64,000 nt of DNA, taken from assembly GCF_025558165.1 (NCBI RefSeq), contig NZ_LAMZ01000001.1:372001-436000 (forward strand), in the 5' to 3' direction. Origin of the DNA: Candidatus Pelagibacter ubique HIMB140. Its GTDB lineage: Bacteria; Pseudomonadota; Alphaproteobacteria; Pelagibacterales; Pelagibacteraceae. Made by a program: the position numbers and the translations under genes. How positions within the stretch are numbered: position 1 is the stretch's first letter; the number at the start of each line of letters is the position of its first letter. This document shows, piece by piece, positions 24,879 through 34,075 of the stretch. The notes below the pieces were generated by a model. That model did not search any database. It worked only from the letters and a program-made list of their open reading frames with translations, and was not told where the DNA came from.

Positions 24879-25640
24879 TTATATTAAACCAGCATCTACC
24901 GTAAAATTTTGTTTAGTGCATCCAGATGAAACATCTGATGCCAAATATAAAACCATTCTTGAAACATCCTCAGGTAATACTTGTTTTTTAAGACACTGTT
25001 TATCCAGAATTTCTTTTTTAAATTTTGGATTTAACCATAATTTTGACTGTCTTTTAGTTGCAACTGAACCAGGTGCAATTGAGTTTATTCTAATATTGTG
25101 TTGTCCTAAATCTCTAGCTAGAGATTTAGTTAAACCATAGATTGCAGCTTTTGCAGTACTGTATGCTGGAAACATTACGGCTCCCCTAATCCAACTAACA
25201 GAACCTAAGTTTATTATTGATCCACCTTTATTTTTAATCATACTTTTTTTTACTGCCTGAATGGCAAACAAATAGTGTTTCAAATTTATTGCCATTCTGT
25301 CATCCCAGTATTTTTCAGTAACTTCTTCAAGTGTGTGCCTTTGATCATTGGATGCATTATTTACCAAAATATCAATTGGACCTTTTTTTTTAATAATACC
25401 TTGAATTAGAGTTTTATATTTTTTTATATTTTTAATATTGCAGAATTGAAAAGTAGGTATTTTTTGTTTTTTCTTTTTAATTTTAGAAATTAATTTTTGA
25501 GCTTCTTTTTTATCTATATCAAAAAAATAAACCTCAACACCTTGTTCACAAAGATGTTCAACTATTGATGCACCAATACCAGATGCTCCACCTGAAACTA
25601 AAGCTCGTTTTCCCTTTAAATCAAAATATTCAACTTTCAT
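24879..25640 (-). CDS. SDR sugar dehydrogenase, second XylB-like paralogue
   Basis: A 253-residue protein of the same length and very similar sequence to the XylB-like enzyme at 13831-14592: both open MKV-x-YFDL/YDL, share GGxSGIGASIVEHLCEQG-like cofactor regions, and have the RH..EEVTE.YWDxR segment typical of aldose 1-dehydrogenases. The catalytic residues are Ser in LGSVSW and Tyr/Lys in AYSTAKAA. It probably oxidises an aldose to a lactone. It is the last gene of the ribose-type operon, 11 bp after ribokinase, and ends 3 bp from the convergent PdxA-family gene. Confidence 0.84.
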   Translation of the reverse strand: MKVEYFDLKGKRALVSGGASGIGASIVEHLCEQGVEVYFFDIDKKEAQKLISKIKKKKQKIPTFQFCNIKNIKKYKTLIQGIIKKKGPIDILVNNASNDQRHTLEEVTEKYWDDRMAINLKHYLFAIQAVKKSMIKNKGGSIINLGSVSWIRGAVMFPAYSTAKAAIYGLTKSLARDLGQHNIRINSIAPGSVATKRQSKLWLNPKFKKEILDKQCLKKQVLPEDVSRMVLYLASDVSSGCTKQNFTVDAGLI

Positions 25641-25651
25641 TTTTATTATAA

Positions 25652-26563
25652 TTAGTAATTTTCTACGTCTTGAAGTAATGGCATTGATGCTGCTGCACCA
25701 AGTTTTGTTGTTGATATTCCTGCCACTTTGTTTGCAAACACTAATGCATCTTTATTTTCCAAACTGTTAGCTAATCCTACAGCAAATGCACCATTAAAAG
25801 CGTCACCTGCTCCAGTAGTGTCTACAACATTGTTTTTTAATTTACACGCCTCAACAAAATAGTCTTCTTTTCCATTGGAATAATAAACACCCTTCTCACC
25901 CAATGTGATTATAATATTTTTAACTCCTTTTTTTAAAAACTGATTTGCAGCTTCTTTGATATCATTTTCTGATTTTATTTTTTTATTTAAATAAAATTCA
26001 GCTTCCGTTTCATTTGGAGTAAAATAATCAATTAATTTAAAATACTGTTCTTCTATTTTTCTTGCAGGTGCTGGATTTAAAATTGTTGTACAATTATTTT
26101 CTTTAGCTTTACTTAAAGCGTAAAATGTTACTTGCTCTGGAGTTTCTAACTGTGTAAGAAAAATTTTTGATTTTTTTATAGTGTTTAAATTTTGATCAAT
26201 ATCCTTATTATTTAAATGAGCTGCTGCTCCAGCAACAACGTTAATTGCGTTATTACCATTTTCATCAATCATAATGCCTGCAACTCCTGTTGAAAGATTT
26301 TTAACTTGGATAATTGAATTTGTATTTAATTGAGCTTCTTTATATAGATTTAATGCCATATTAGCATGAGTGTCTTGACCAATTTTTGTTATGAAATGAA
26401 CATCGCCTTTTAATCTTGCAGCTGCAATAGCTTGATTTGAACCTTTGCCACCAGGCCCGACTATATGATTTTTTCCTAAAACTGTTTGACCTTTAACTGG
26501 AATTGTTTCAGCGAAGAAACAAAGGTCAGCTACAAAAACTCCAAATACACAGATTGCATCCAT
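25652..26563 (-). CDS. rbsK: PfkB-family sugar kinase, ribokinase-like
   Basis: A 303-residue PfkB carbohydrate kinase. GPGGKGSNQAIAAARL near residue 37 is the substrate-binding signature, and DTTGAGDAFNGAFAVGLA near residue 248 holds the anion hole and the catalytic Asp. NPAPAR near residue 155 and ITLGEKGVYY near residue 217 are typical of ribokinase. It would phosphorylate ribose or a related pentose after import and mutarotation. ATG 26563 overlaps the mutarotase stop by one base, so they are translationally coupled. In inositol loci a PfkB protein can instead be IolC; here the ribokinase motifs argue for RbsK. Confidence 0.85.
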   Translation of the reverse strand: MDAICVFGVFVADLCFFAETIPVKGQTVLGKNHIVGPGGKGSNQAIAAARLKGDVHFITKIGQDTHANMALNLYKEAQLNTNSIIQVKNLSTGVAGIMIDENGNNAINVVAGAAAHLNNKDIDQNLNTIKKSKIFLTQLETPEQVTFYALSKAKENNCTTILNPAPARKIEEQYFKLIDYFTPNETEAEFYLNKKIKSENDIKEAANQFLKKGVKNIIITLGEKGVYYSNGKEDYFVEACKLKNNVVDTTGAGDAFNGAFAVGLANSLENKDALVFANKVAGISTTKLGAAASMPLLQDVENY

Positions 26564-27033
26564 TATTTTTCAAGAACCCAAACACTTCCATCTGGTTTTA
26601 CGACTCCTTTGGTCATTATAAAGCACCCAAATGGTCTAGCATCAGTTGTAGTAACAATTAAATAAGATTTTTTTGCTTCCTCATAAAATAATTGTCTTTC
26701 AATAGAGCCTACCTCCCAATTATTTCCAGATATATCTTTGACGGATTTAATGAATTCTTTATGTGTATCAGTTAGTTCATCTGGATTATTGTCAACTTCC
26801 ATCCTATTTGCTGCCCTGCCTCCTTGAGAAACGACAAAGCTGTCTAATGGAAAAACAGACAGTATAGCCCTCGCTGCATCTTTGATGTTAACACCATCTA
26901 ATCTAACTACATTTTTATTCATAGAATGAGCAGGAAAATTGGCATCTGCCAATACCAATTTATCTCCATGTCCCATCGATCTTAGTTGAAATAACAAATC
27001 AGGACTTAATATAGGATTAATATTAATGAGCAT
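26563..27033 (-). CDS. RbsD/FucU-family sugar mutarotase
   Basis: A 156-residue member of the RbsD/FucU transport-mutarotase family, which interconverts sugar anomers or furanose/pyranose forms after uptake. SPDLLFQLRSMGHGDKLVLA near the N-terminus contains the catalytic His, DANFPAHS follows, and FYEEAKKSYLIVTTTDARPF near residue 115 matches FucU more closely than RbsD, which is shorter (about 130-139 aa). So an L-fucose-type mutarotase is the better guess, despite the ribokinase next to it. One-base overlap with rbsK. The preceding hairpin separates it from the binding-protein gene. Confidence 0.86.
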   Translation of the reverse strand: MLININPILSPDLLFQLRSMGHGDKLVLADANFPAHSMNKNVVRLDGVNIKDAARAILSVFPLDSFVVSQGGRAANRMEVDNNPDELTDTHKEFIKSVKDISGNNWEVGSIERQLFYEEAKKSYLIVTTTDARPFGCFIMTKGVVKPDGSVWVLEK

Positions 27034-27050
27034 AAATTATTATAGTACAT

Positions 27051-27085
27051 AAAAAAAAAGGGTGGAATTAAATTCCACCCTTTTT
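27051..27085 (-). terminator. Terminator/attenuator after ribose-type binding-protein gene
   Basis: Minus-strand stem AAAAAGGGTGGAA (27085-27073) with TTCCACCCTTTTT (27067-27055) around a short TTAAA loop, continuing into a U run (plus-strand A tract 27051-27059). It lies 20 bp after the binding-protein stop and 18 bp before the mutarotase start, and is predicted to reduce expression of the downstream enzymes relative to the binding protein. Confidence 0.87.
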
Positions 27086-27104
27086 AAAATTATTTAACTA
27101 ACTA

Positions 27105-28037
27105 TTATTTAAATTCGTTAGCGTTTTCTTTTGTTACTAATTGAGTTCCAGTATCAATGTTAGGATCAATACTTCCACCATTAGCTAATTCTAGAGCATA
27201 TTTAACTCCATAAGCACCCATATTATATGAGAACTGAGCAATAGTAGCAGTCATTTCTCCTTTTAGAATACTTGTTGCTGCATCTGGTGTTGCATCAAAT
27301 CCTACAACAACAACATCGTTCATATCAGCATCTTTAAGAGCTTGAATAGCACCTAAACCCATATTGTCATTAGAAGCAAATATTGCCTTAATGTTTGGAT
27401 TTTTTATGATTATAGATTCAGTAACAGATCTTGCTTTAGCTGTATCCCACTCTGCAGTTTGAGTGGCTACAATGTTTAGACCACAATTATTGAAACCTTT
27501 AATTGCACCATCTCTTCTTAATAAAGCAGTAGATTGAGATTCAATACCTGTTAAAATTGCAACATCTGAACCTTTTGCTGTTTTATCACAAATAAAGTTA
27601 GCTGCTAATTCAGCTCCATTCATATTATTTGTACCAATAAAAGTAACACCTTCGTTAATTCCATTAGTGTCAACAAATACTACTGGAACCCCACTTTTAA
27701 TTGCCTCATCAACAATTGGTGCAAAAGCATTTGGATCTCCTGGTGCAAGCGCCAAAGCATCAACACCTTTTGCAAGTTGGTCTTCAACTTGATTTATTTG
27801 AGCTTGAACATCACCCTCTTGTGGAGGTGCGATCATGATTAATTTTACACCTAATTTTTTAGCTTCTTCCTCAGCTCCTTTTGTAACAGATGCCCAGAAA
27901 GGATTTCCTGATCCTGGTCCTTTAATACTGAATAGAATTTTTTTACCATGTCCATCAGCAAAAGAAACTGAACCTAAGCTTATTGATAAAAATACCACTG
28001 TAAAAAAAACAGTAAGTTTTTTAAATATATCTCTCAT
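27105..28037 (-). CDS. Ribose-type ABC transporter periplasmic binding protein
   Basis: A 310-residue RbsB-like periplasmic binding protein. The signal peptide is about 28 residues (ending SFADG), and the mature protein starts KKILFSIKGPGSGNPFWASV. Family features are VDALALAPGDPNAFAPIVDE, GVPVVFVDTNG, FIGTNNMNGAELAA, and ASNDNMGLGAIQALKDA with the typical sugar-contact Asn/Asp, then GFDATPDAATSILKG. It binds a pentose or hexose for the permease and ATPase encoded upstream. An AAGGAA ribosome-binding site precedes ATG 28037. The 111-bp spacer upstream holds a 9-bp inverted repeat (28067-28075/28095-28103). Ligand inferred from neighbours only. Confidence 0.9.
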   Translation of the reverse strand: MRDIFKKLTVFFTVVFLSISLGSVSFADGHGKKILFSIKGPGSGNPFWASVTKGAEEEAKKLGVKLIMIAPPQEGDVQAQINQVEDQLAKGVDALALAPGDPNAFAPIVDEAIKSGVPVVFVDTNGINEGVTFIGTNNMNGAELAANFICDKTAKGSDVAILTGIESQSTALLRRDGAIKGFNNCGLNIVATQTAEWDTAKARSVTESIIIKNPNIKAIFASNDNMGLGAIQALKDADMNDVVVVGFDATPDAATSILKGEMTATIAQFSYNMGAYGVKYALELANGGSIDPNIDTGTQLVTKENANEFK

Positions 28038-28148
28038 AGTTATTCCTTTTTTTGTGTTTAAAGATTAGTTGAATTAAATAAAAATTTTAAACAAAATTCA
28101 ACTGTTTATAATCACCAATCAACTAAGACTTGTATAGGATAATTAATA

Positions 28149-29162
28149 CTATTTTCTTGTGCCTAAATCTCTTCTCAAAACATCTATGTAGACTGCCAAA
28201 ACAATAATCGAACCTATTAAAACTTGTTGCCAGAATGAACTAACATCCATTAAGTTCAATCCATTTCTTAAAATCCCCATTATCATAACTCCAGCAAACA
28301 CTCCAAGTACAGTTCCCCTTCCTCCAAAGAAGCTGGCGCCACCAATTATGCATGCTGCAATAGCATCAAGTTCAGATTGAAGTCCTGCATTAGGGTAACC
28401 GGAATCTGTTCTCCCAGCCAAAATCAAAGCACCAATTCCAGCTAAAAATCCACATAAGGAATAAACAATGACTAAAATTTTATTAACATTAATTCCTGCT
28501 GCTCTAGCAGCATTTGGATTCCCTCCTATTGCATAAATCCATTTACCAGTTTTACTTTTATTTAAAAAAACCCAGAATACTAAGTACACAACCACAATTA
28601 AAACTAAACTGACTGGTAAGTATTGGGATTTCTCAAGTCCTAGCCATTGTAAATCAATTCTTCCATGTCCCAGATAACGAACTTCATCAGTAAAACCACT
28701 GATAGGCGTTCCGCCTGAAATCAAATTTCCTGTTCCCCTAAATATATAAAGCGTTCCTAAAGTCATAATGAATGGATGAGGCATTCTTAAAATAGTGATG
28801 CCTAAACCATTAATTAGTCCACACAAAAACCCTGCGATTAAAGGAGTGAGAATTACAATAAACCAGGGTGCTCCAGCTTTTGAAATAACTGCTAAAATCA
28901 TTAGGGACAACATCATTATTGATCCTACAGAGAGATCTATGCCAGCTGTTACAATCACCATGAATACACCGAGTGCTAACATTGATTGCCAAGAAATTTG
29001 TTTAAACACGTTGGTTACATTTCTCCAAGATAAGAAGATGTCAGGCTGCAAAATATGCATAACCAAAATCATGATCACTAATAAAAGTAATATTCCATAT
29101 TTTTCAAAATATGGAATTAGCTTTAGATGTAAACTTTGTAACTTATTATCTTTTTCTTCCAT
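28149..29162 (-). CDS. Ribose-type ABC transporter permease
   Basis: A 337-residue RbsC-family inner-membrane permease with about ten hydrophobic segments. TAGIDLSVGSIMMLSL near residue 78 and GGNPNAARAAGINVNKI near residue 218 are family signatures, and ELDAIAACIIGGASFFGGRG near residue 268 is the conserved C-terminal coupling region. The N-terminus is a charged cytoplasmic stretch (MEEKDNKLQSLHLK). It starts 2 bp after the ATPase stop. It forms a transporter with the 249-aa ATPase and the binding protein. Normal length, unlike the 531-residue permease in the first system. Confidence 0.93.
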   Translation of the reverse strand: MEEKDNKLQSLHLKLIPYFEKYGILLLLVIMILVMHILQPDIFLSWRNVTNVFKQISWQSMLALGVFMVIVTAGIDLSVGSIMMLSLMILAVISKAGAPWFIVILTPLIAGFLCGLINGLGITILRMPHPFIMTLGTLYIFRGTGNLISGGTPISGFTDEVRYLGHGRIDLQWLGLEKSQYLPVSLVLIVVVYLVFWVFLNKSKTGKWIYAIGGNPNAARAAGINVNKILVIVYSLCGFLAGIGALILAGRTDSGYPNAGLQSELDAIAACIIGGASFFGGRGTVLGVFAGVMIMGILRNGLNLMDVSSFWQQVLIGSIIVLAVYIDVLRRDLGTRK

Positions 29163-29164
29163 AA

Positions 29165-29914
29165 TTATTTTTTACCCATAATCCAACCAATAACCTCATC
29201 CCTTGAAGTATTTGTTAAGCTAGACTCAGCAAAATTTGTACCTTGAAATAATGCCATCACACGATCACAAACAGTGAATATATCATCCATTCTGTGACTG
29301 ATAACAATTACTCCAACACCTGTTTTTTTTAAACTATTTATTAAATCTAAAACTTTGCCAACTTCTTTAATAGCAAGTGCTGCCGTTGGCTCATCCATAA
29401 TTACTACTTTAGCATTAAATGCTGTTGATCTTGCAATAGCGACTGCTTGTCTTTGTCCTCCAGATAATTCCTCTACTTTTTGATCAGCACTTTTAACATT
29501 AATTTTTAATTTCTCTAAATGAGCATTAGTAAGATTTTTTATTTTGTCAAAATCTAACAATTTCATAAAACCAATATTTTTAGTCGGTTCTCTACCTAAA
29601 AAAATATTTTCACCAATAGGTAAGTTTCCAGCTAAAGCAAGATCTTGGTAAACCATTTCTAATCCTAAATTTTGGGAGTCTCTGGGACTTTCTAAAATTT
29701 GTTCTTTGCCATCAAAATATAATGATCCTGAGCTTGGTTTGTAAAGACCAGAAAGTACTTTCATTAAAGTAGATTTACCTGCACCATTGTCGCCTACAAC
29801 ACCCAAACATTCTCCAGCATGAACTTTTAAATTTACATTTTCTAAAGCAGTGATTGTTCCAAAATATTTTGTAATCCCTTTAGCTTCTAAAAGTAAATTA
29901 TTGGTCGAAGACAT
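29165..29914 (-). CDS. Ribose-type ABC transporter ATP-binding protein (single NBD)
   Basis: A 249-residue ATPase with Walker A GDNGAGKSTL (near residue 41), the YQDLALAGNLPIGENIFLGRE segment typical of sugar importers, signature LSGGQRQAVAIARS, Walker B VVIMDEPTAAL and switch His in ISHRMDDIF. A single NBD replaces the tandem RbsA form, so it should act as a homodimer. It lies between the hydroxyacid dehydrogenase (22 bp upstream) and the permease (2 bp downstream). It is clearly related to the ATPases at 15615 and 52499 but belongs to a separate system. Confidence 0.92.
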   Translation of the reverse strand: MSSTNNLLLEAKGITKYFGTITALENVNLKVHAGECLGVVGDNGAGKSTLMKVLSGLYKPSSGSLYFDGKEQILESPRDSQNLGLEMVYQDLALAGNLPIGENIFLGREPTKNIGFMKLLDFDKIKNLTNAHLEKLKINVKSADQKVEELSGGQRQAVAIARSTAFNAKVVIMDEPTAALAIKEVGKVLDLINSLKKTGVGVIVISHRMDDIFTVCDRVMALFQGTNFAESSLTNTSRDEVIGWIMGKK

Positions 29915-29936
29915 AAATTATAAAGTTAATTAAATT

Positions 29937-30959
29937 TTAATTAATTGCAACAGGTTTTGATGCTAGCAAGCCAACAGTTTTTAATGCAGCTCTTTTGCAA
30001 TGTTTTGGTTTCAAGTTTTTTGAAATTAAATTCATATCTTTTAAAACAATATCACCCATATTATAAAACGCCTCAGTAAGCGCACCAGCTCTATGAGCTG
30101 AAAATAAAATATTTTTAACTTTTCTTATTGGATCATTTTTTCTTACAGGCTCTTCTGGAAATACATCGGTAGCTACGTAAATACCTCCTTTTTTAACCCT
30201 ATTGACCAGATCTTTAAAATTAACAACTGCCGCTCTACTCATCAAAATAAATAAAGTATTAGGCTTCATCCTATTTAACAATTTTTTATCTATTAAATTT
30301 TTATTTTCAGTTGTCACGGCTGCTAAAACATAAATTACCTCACATTTTGAAAACATATCTTTTAAATTAATTGGCTGAAATCCATATCTTTTAACGACAT
30401 TATTTGGAAGCCATGGGTCATAAACAGAGATATCTTTTGTAAATGGTAAAAGCAGTGGATAAAGAGATTTTGCTAAATCACCAAACCCTAATAAACCAAT
30501 TTTTTTCCCTGACAACATTGATGCTTTAAGATTACTTTCTAGGCCATATTTTTCTTTACCTTTTAGAAAGTCTAAATGTGCTTCATGAATATTTCTCAAT
30601 AGGGATAATGTCATTCCTAATGCTATTTCAGCTACAGGTTTTGAAAAAACAGGAGAAGTAGCGATGACATGAATCCCTCTTTTATGACAATATTGATAAT
30701 CAACATTGTTCATAAAATTACTTTCAACATTTATAATTGCTTTTAATTTAACTGCTTTTGACAAAAGCTTTTTATCTAGATCGGGTTGACCCATTATAAA
30801 TGAAGCTTTGTGGATATTGCTTTCATAAAATTTTTTTTTGTTTTTACTTGGGGCTACAATAAGTGTGTATTTAGTTTTGAGTTCTTTTAGTTTTTTTTTT
30901 GTAAAAATTAGATCTAAAGTTCTTGGGAAAGGATCTGAAATTACAATTAATTTTTTCAT
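29937..30959 (-). CDS. D-isomer-specific 2-hydroxyacid dehydrogenase family protein
   Basis: A 340-residue NAD-dependent dehydrogenase of the D-2-hydroxyacid family. The substrate/cofactor domain has GLLGFGDLAKSL near residue 155; this is GxGxxA instead of the usual GxGxxG. The catalytic Arg lies in MSRAAVVN, Glu in FPEEPVRK, and His in SAHRAGAL, so the active site looks complete. It interconverts a 2-hydroxy acid and 2-oxo acid; the exact substrate is unknown. Position between a Gfo/Idh gene and a sugar ABC transporter in one operon suggests that it acts on an acid derived from the imported compound. Confidence 0.83.
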   Translation of the reverse strand: MKKLIVISDPFPRTLDLIFTKKKLKELKTKYTLIVAPSKNKKKFYESNIHKASFIMGQPDLDKKLLSKAVKLKAIINVESNFMNNVDYQYCHKRGIHVIATSPVFSKPVAEIALGMTLSLLRNIHEAHLDFLKGKEKYGLESNLKASMLSGKKIGLLGFGDLAKSLYPLLLPFTKDISVYDPWLPNNVVKRYGFQPINLKDMFSKCEVIYVLAAVTTENKNLIDKKLLNRMKPNTLFILMSRAAVVNFKDLVNRVKKGGIYVATDVFPEEPVRKNDPIRKVKNILFSAHRAGALTEAFYNMGDIVLKDMNLISKNLKPKHCKRAALKTVGLLASKPVAIN

Positions 30960-30970
30960 AAGTTAAAAAA

Positions 30971-32128
30971 TTAATTCATAATTTTTTTTATTTCCTCTAA
31001 CGTAAATGGTTTAGGTTTTTTGCAAGTAGTCTTTATTTCTTGTGGAATACCTGTTTGAGAAGCTCTCATAGTTGAGTCTATGATATCTAAAACATGCAAA
31101 GAAAGTTCACCGTTACATCTATGTTCTAAATTGTTATCAATTGCATAAGCCATCTCAGATAGACCAGCTCCTCTATAATTTGCATTTGTTGGAGATTCAT
31201 TTGCTCTTGAGCTTTGACTTTTAATGTTAATTTTTCCTAAAGGCATCATATCTGTTTTGTGCTCACCCCAATTACCGCCAGCAGTCACTGAAACAAAAGC
31301 AGATCCACCAAACATATTTGGATCAGGAACAATAATTGATCCTTTGTTACCATATAGCTCTATGTGGTTTCTTTGATGAGCAACTACATCAAATGATAAA
31401 GTAATCTGTATAATGCAATCATTTTCAAATTGTATAGTTGCAAGATAAGTTGTTGGAGTTTCTACTTTAAATTTTTGACCTTTTTTTGGGCCTATTCCAA
31501 TTTCTCTTTCTTCAAAAACTTTTGTACATCTTCCTTGTACTTGTTTTGCTGGACCAATTAAATTTACTAATGCGGTAAGATAATATGGACCCATATCTAT
31601 TACAGGACCCCCTTCATTTTCTGCAAACCAAGGTTCTGGGTTTGGATGATATGATTGAACTCCAGGGAAGGCAAAAATAGCATTACCTAATTTAATGTCA
31701 CCAATTACACCGTTATCAATGAGTTCACGAGTTTTCTGAATGCCCCCACCCAAAAAAGTATCTGGTGCATTTCCAATATAAAGATTTTTCTCTTTAGCAA
31801 GTTCAACTAATTTTTTTCCATCTTCAAAGTTAACAGCCATAGGTTTTTCAGCATAAGAATGCTTACCATTTTCTAAAGCCATTTTTGAAACTTCAAAATG
31901 TGCGCCAGGAATTGTAAGGTTTAAAATTATTTCAATCTCTTTATCTTTAAGAAGTTCTTCAACAGTTACAGCTTCAATATTGTAATGAATTGCACACTTC
32001 TTCGCTGTTTCCATATTAATATCAGCGCATTTAACAATTCTGATATTATTGAAATACTCCTGAGCTCTAAAATAAGTTTCTGAAATATGACCACATCCTA
32101 TAAGGCCTACTTTAAATACTTTATTCAT
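30971..32128 (-). CDS. Gfo/Idh/MocA-family oxidoreductase
   Basis: A 385-residue NAD(P)-dependent oxidoreductase. GLIGCGHISETYF near the N-terminus is the Rossmann motif, and YAEKPMAVNFEDG near residue 98 contributes the catalytic Lys. VIDMGPYYLTALVNL near residue 180 lies where inositol/glucose dehydrogenases have the Asp/His pair, but here Tyr stands in the His position, so the reaction may differ. The C-terminal domain is longer than in classical IolG. It sits 6 bp after the IolD-like gene and 11 bp before the hydroxyacid dehydrogenase, so it shares their transcript and probably their pathway. Confidence 0.85.
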   Translation of the reverse strand: MNKVFKVGLIGCGHISETYFRAQEYFNNIRIVKCADINMETAKKCAIHYNIEAVTVEELLKDKEIEIILNLTIPGAHFEVSKMALENGKHSYAEKPMAVNFEDGKKLVELAKEKNLYIGNAPDTFLGGGIQKTRELIDNGVIGDIKLGNAIFAFPGVQSYHPNPEPWFAENEGGPVIDMGPYYLTALVNLIGPAKQVQGRCTKVFEEREIGIGPKKGQKFKVETPTTYLATIQFENDCIIQITLSFDVVAHQRNHIELYGNKGSIIVPDPNMFGGSAFVSVTAGGNWGEHKTDMMPLGKINIKSQSSRANESPTNANYRGAGLSEMAYAIDNNLEHRCNGELSLHVLDIIDSTMRASQTGIPQEIKTTCKKPKPFTLEEIKKIMN

Positions 32129-32134
32129 AAAGGA

Positions 32135-33979
32135 TTAAATACCTTGTCTTTGTTTGCTTCTTCCTTCTTTATAAAGTTTTAAAGCTTCTTCATTTTCTTT
32201 AGTAGTTGGAATTTCTAAAGTTGGACTATCCCAAAAAGATGATCCTTCTACCCATTTATAAGCATGAGTTTTAATTGAAATAACATAAGTTACATCAGAC
32301 GCTTTAGCTCTTTTAAATGCAGCTTCAAGATCTGAAATTGAAGTAACGTGTTCAGATTTCGCACCCATACTCTCTGCATGTTTTGCAAAATCTACATCTA
32401 CTAAACCAGGAGTATTAGAACTCTTTAATAAGTTATTATACTCTTTTCCACCTTTGAATAATTGAAGTCGGTTTATAACTGCAAAGCCTCCATTATCACA
32501 AACAACGATGATCAATTTATTTTTTGTAATTACTGACGAATAAATATCAGTGTTATTTAATAGATAAGAACCATCACCAACAAATGAGATCACTTCTTTA
32601 TCTGGATTAGCCATCTTAATTCCTAATGCTCCAGATATTTCATAACTCATACAACTAAAACCCCACTCTGTTTCATGGGTATTAAGTTCTCTTGGTCTCC
32701 ATACTTGGATTACTTCACCTACCAAACCTCCTGCAGCTGTAACTGCAATATCAGTTGGATCAGAATTTCTATAAATAGCACCAATTACCTGAACATAACT
32801 TGGAACCTCCTGATTAGTTGGAGCACTCTCTTTATCTATATGTTCATTCCATGACTTAAGTTCTGTTTGAGATTTCTTATTCCAATCTTCTCCTGCTTTC
32901 CAATCACCTAAAGCTTGAGAAAGTTCAGTTAATGAAACTTTTGCATCTCCAACAACAGCTTGAGCTAAATGTTTATTAGCATCATGCCTTGATACATTGA
33001 TTGAAACTAATTTGAAATTTTCGTTTTCAAAGTTTGCCCATGATCCTGTTGTAAAATCAGCAAGCTTTGTACCTATTGCAATCGCAAGATCGGTTTGTTT
33101 TGCTAATGAGTTTGTATTTTTTCCACCAAGTCCTCCAATTTGACCTGCAAAATGAGAATGATCTCTCTTCATTGTTGAATAACCCATTACAGTTTGTGTA
33201 ACTGGAATATTATGTTTGATTGCAAACTGACTTAATTCTTCCATTGCATCTGAATAAAAAACTCCCCCTCCAGATATTATGATTGGATTTTTTGAAGATT
33301 TAATTTTCTCAGCTGCTTCTTTAATTTGAAATTCATCTGGTCTTGGTCTTCTAATTGTGTGAATTTTTTCTTGGAAAAATTCTTCTGGATAATCAAAAGT
33401 TTGACCTTGGATATCTTGACTTAACGCAATACAAGCAGGACCACAATCGGCAGGGTCTAACATTGTTTGAACTGCCATTGGAAATGATTGAATTATTTGT
33501 TCAGGTCTAGTGATACGATCAAAATATCTTGTAACTGGTTTGAAAGCATCGTTTGCAGTTATGCTTGGATTATTAAAATGTTCAACTTGTTGCAATACTG
33601 GATCTGGCATTCTATTTGCATAAGTATCACCAGGTAAAAATAAAATTGGTAATCTGTTACTCATTGCAACAGCTGCTGCAGTAACCATGTTGGTTGCTCC
33701 TGGGCCAACAGATGAAGTAGCAACAAAAATTTGCTGTCTTCTTTTAGCTCGAGCATAACCTATGCCAGTTAAAGCCATATTTTGTTCATGATGACCTCTA
33801 TAGGTTGGTAATTCTTTTTGACTTTCTTCAAGTGCTTGACCCAAACACGCTACATTTCCATGTCCAAAAATTCCAAAGACACCAGGAAAGAGTGGTTCTT
33901 TTTTGCCATTAATTAATATTTTTTGAGCTATTAAATATTTAACGATTGCATTTGCACAAGTAAGAGTGATTTTTTTCAT
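32135..33979 (-). CDS. iolD: IolD-like ThDP enzyme, 3D-(3,5/4)-trihydroxycyclohexane-1,2-dione acylhydrolase
   Basis: A 614-residue thiamin-diphosphate enzyme of the acetolactate-synthase superfamily whose length and motifs fit IolD, which opens the ring of the dione formed by IolE to give 5-deoxy-glucuronate. GVFGIFGHGNVACLGQAL and YRGHHEQNMA near residues 33-68 are IolD-typical and include the catalytic Glu region. The ThDP motif GDGSYLLNNTDIY...CDNGGF is near residue 470. Two lines raise caution: iolE and iolG lie 17-19 kb away, and the operon otherwise carries ribose/fucose-type genes. Still, IolD is the best match. First gene of the nine-gene minus-strand cluster; thiamin dependence ties in with ThiV. 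Confidence 0.83.
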   Translation of the reverse strand: MKKITLTCANAIVKYLIAQKILINGKKEPLFPGVFGIFGHGNVACLGQALEESQKELPTYRGHHEQNMALTGIGYARAKRRQQIFVATSSVGPGATNMVTAAAVAMSNRLPILFLPGDTYANRMPDPVLQQVEHFNNPSITANDAFKPVTRYFDRITRPEQIIQSFPMAVQTMLDPADCGPACIALSQDIQGQTFDYPEEFFQEKIHTIRRPRPDEFQIKEAAEKIKSSKNPIIISGGGVFYSDAMEELSQFAIKHNIPVTQTVMGYSTMKRDHSHFAGQIGGLGGKNTNSLAKQTDLAIAIGTKLADFTTGSWANFENENFKLVSINVSRHDANKHLAQAVVGDAKVSLTELSQALGDWKAGEDWNKKSQTELKSWNEHIDKESAPTNQEVPSYVQVIGAIYRNSDPTDIAVTAAGGLVGEVIQVWRPRELNTHETEWGFSCMSYEISGALGIKMANPDKEVISFVGDGSYLLNNTDIYSSVITKNKLIIVVCDNGGFAVINRLQLFKGGKEYNNLLKSSNTPGLVDVDFAKHAESMGAKSEHVTSISDLEAAFKRAKASDVTYVISIKTHAYKWVEGSSFWDSPTLEIPTTKENEEALKLYKEGRSKQRQGI

Positions 33980-34075
33980 AAATTAGTTTATTTTTTTTTA
34001 TGTATAGTGTTTATATATTTATATTTATAAAATAAAAAACCTAACTTAGTAAACCTTAAAAAAAATAAAAAAATT

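Noticed and set aside
28067..28103. 9-bp inverted repeat in the leader of the ribose-type binding protein as a riboswitch
   Set aside because: AT-rich with a 19-base spacer and no conserved aptamer elements; recorded only as an inverted repeat within the gene entry.
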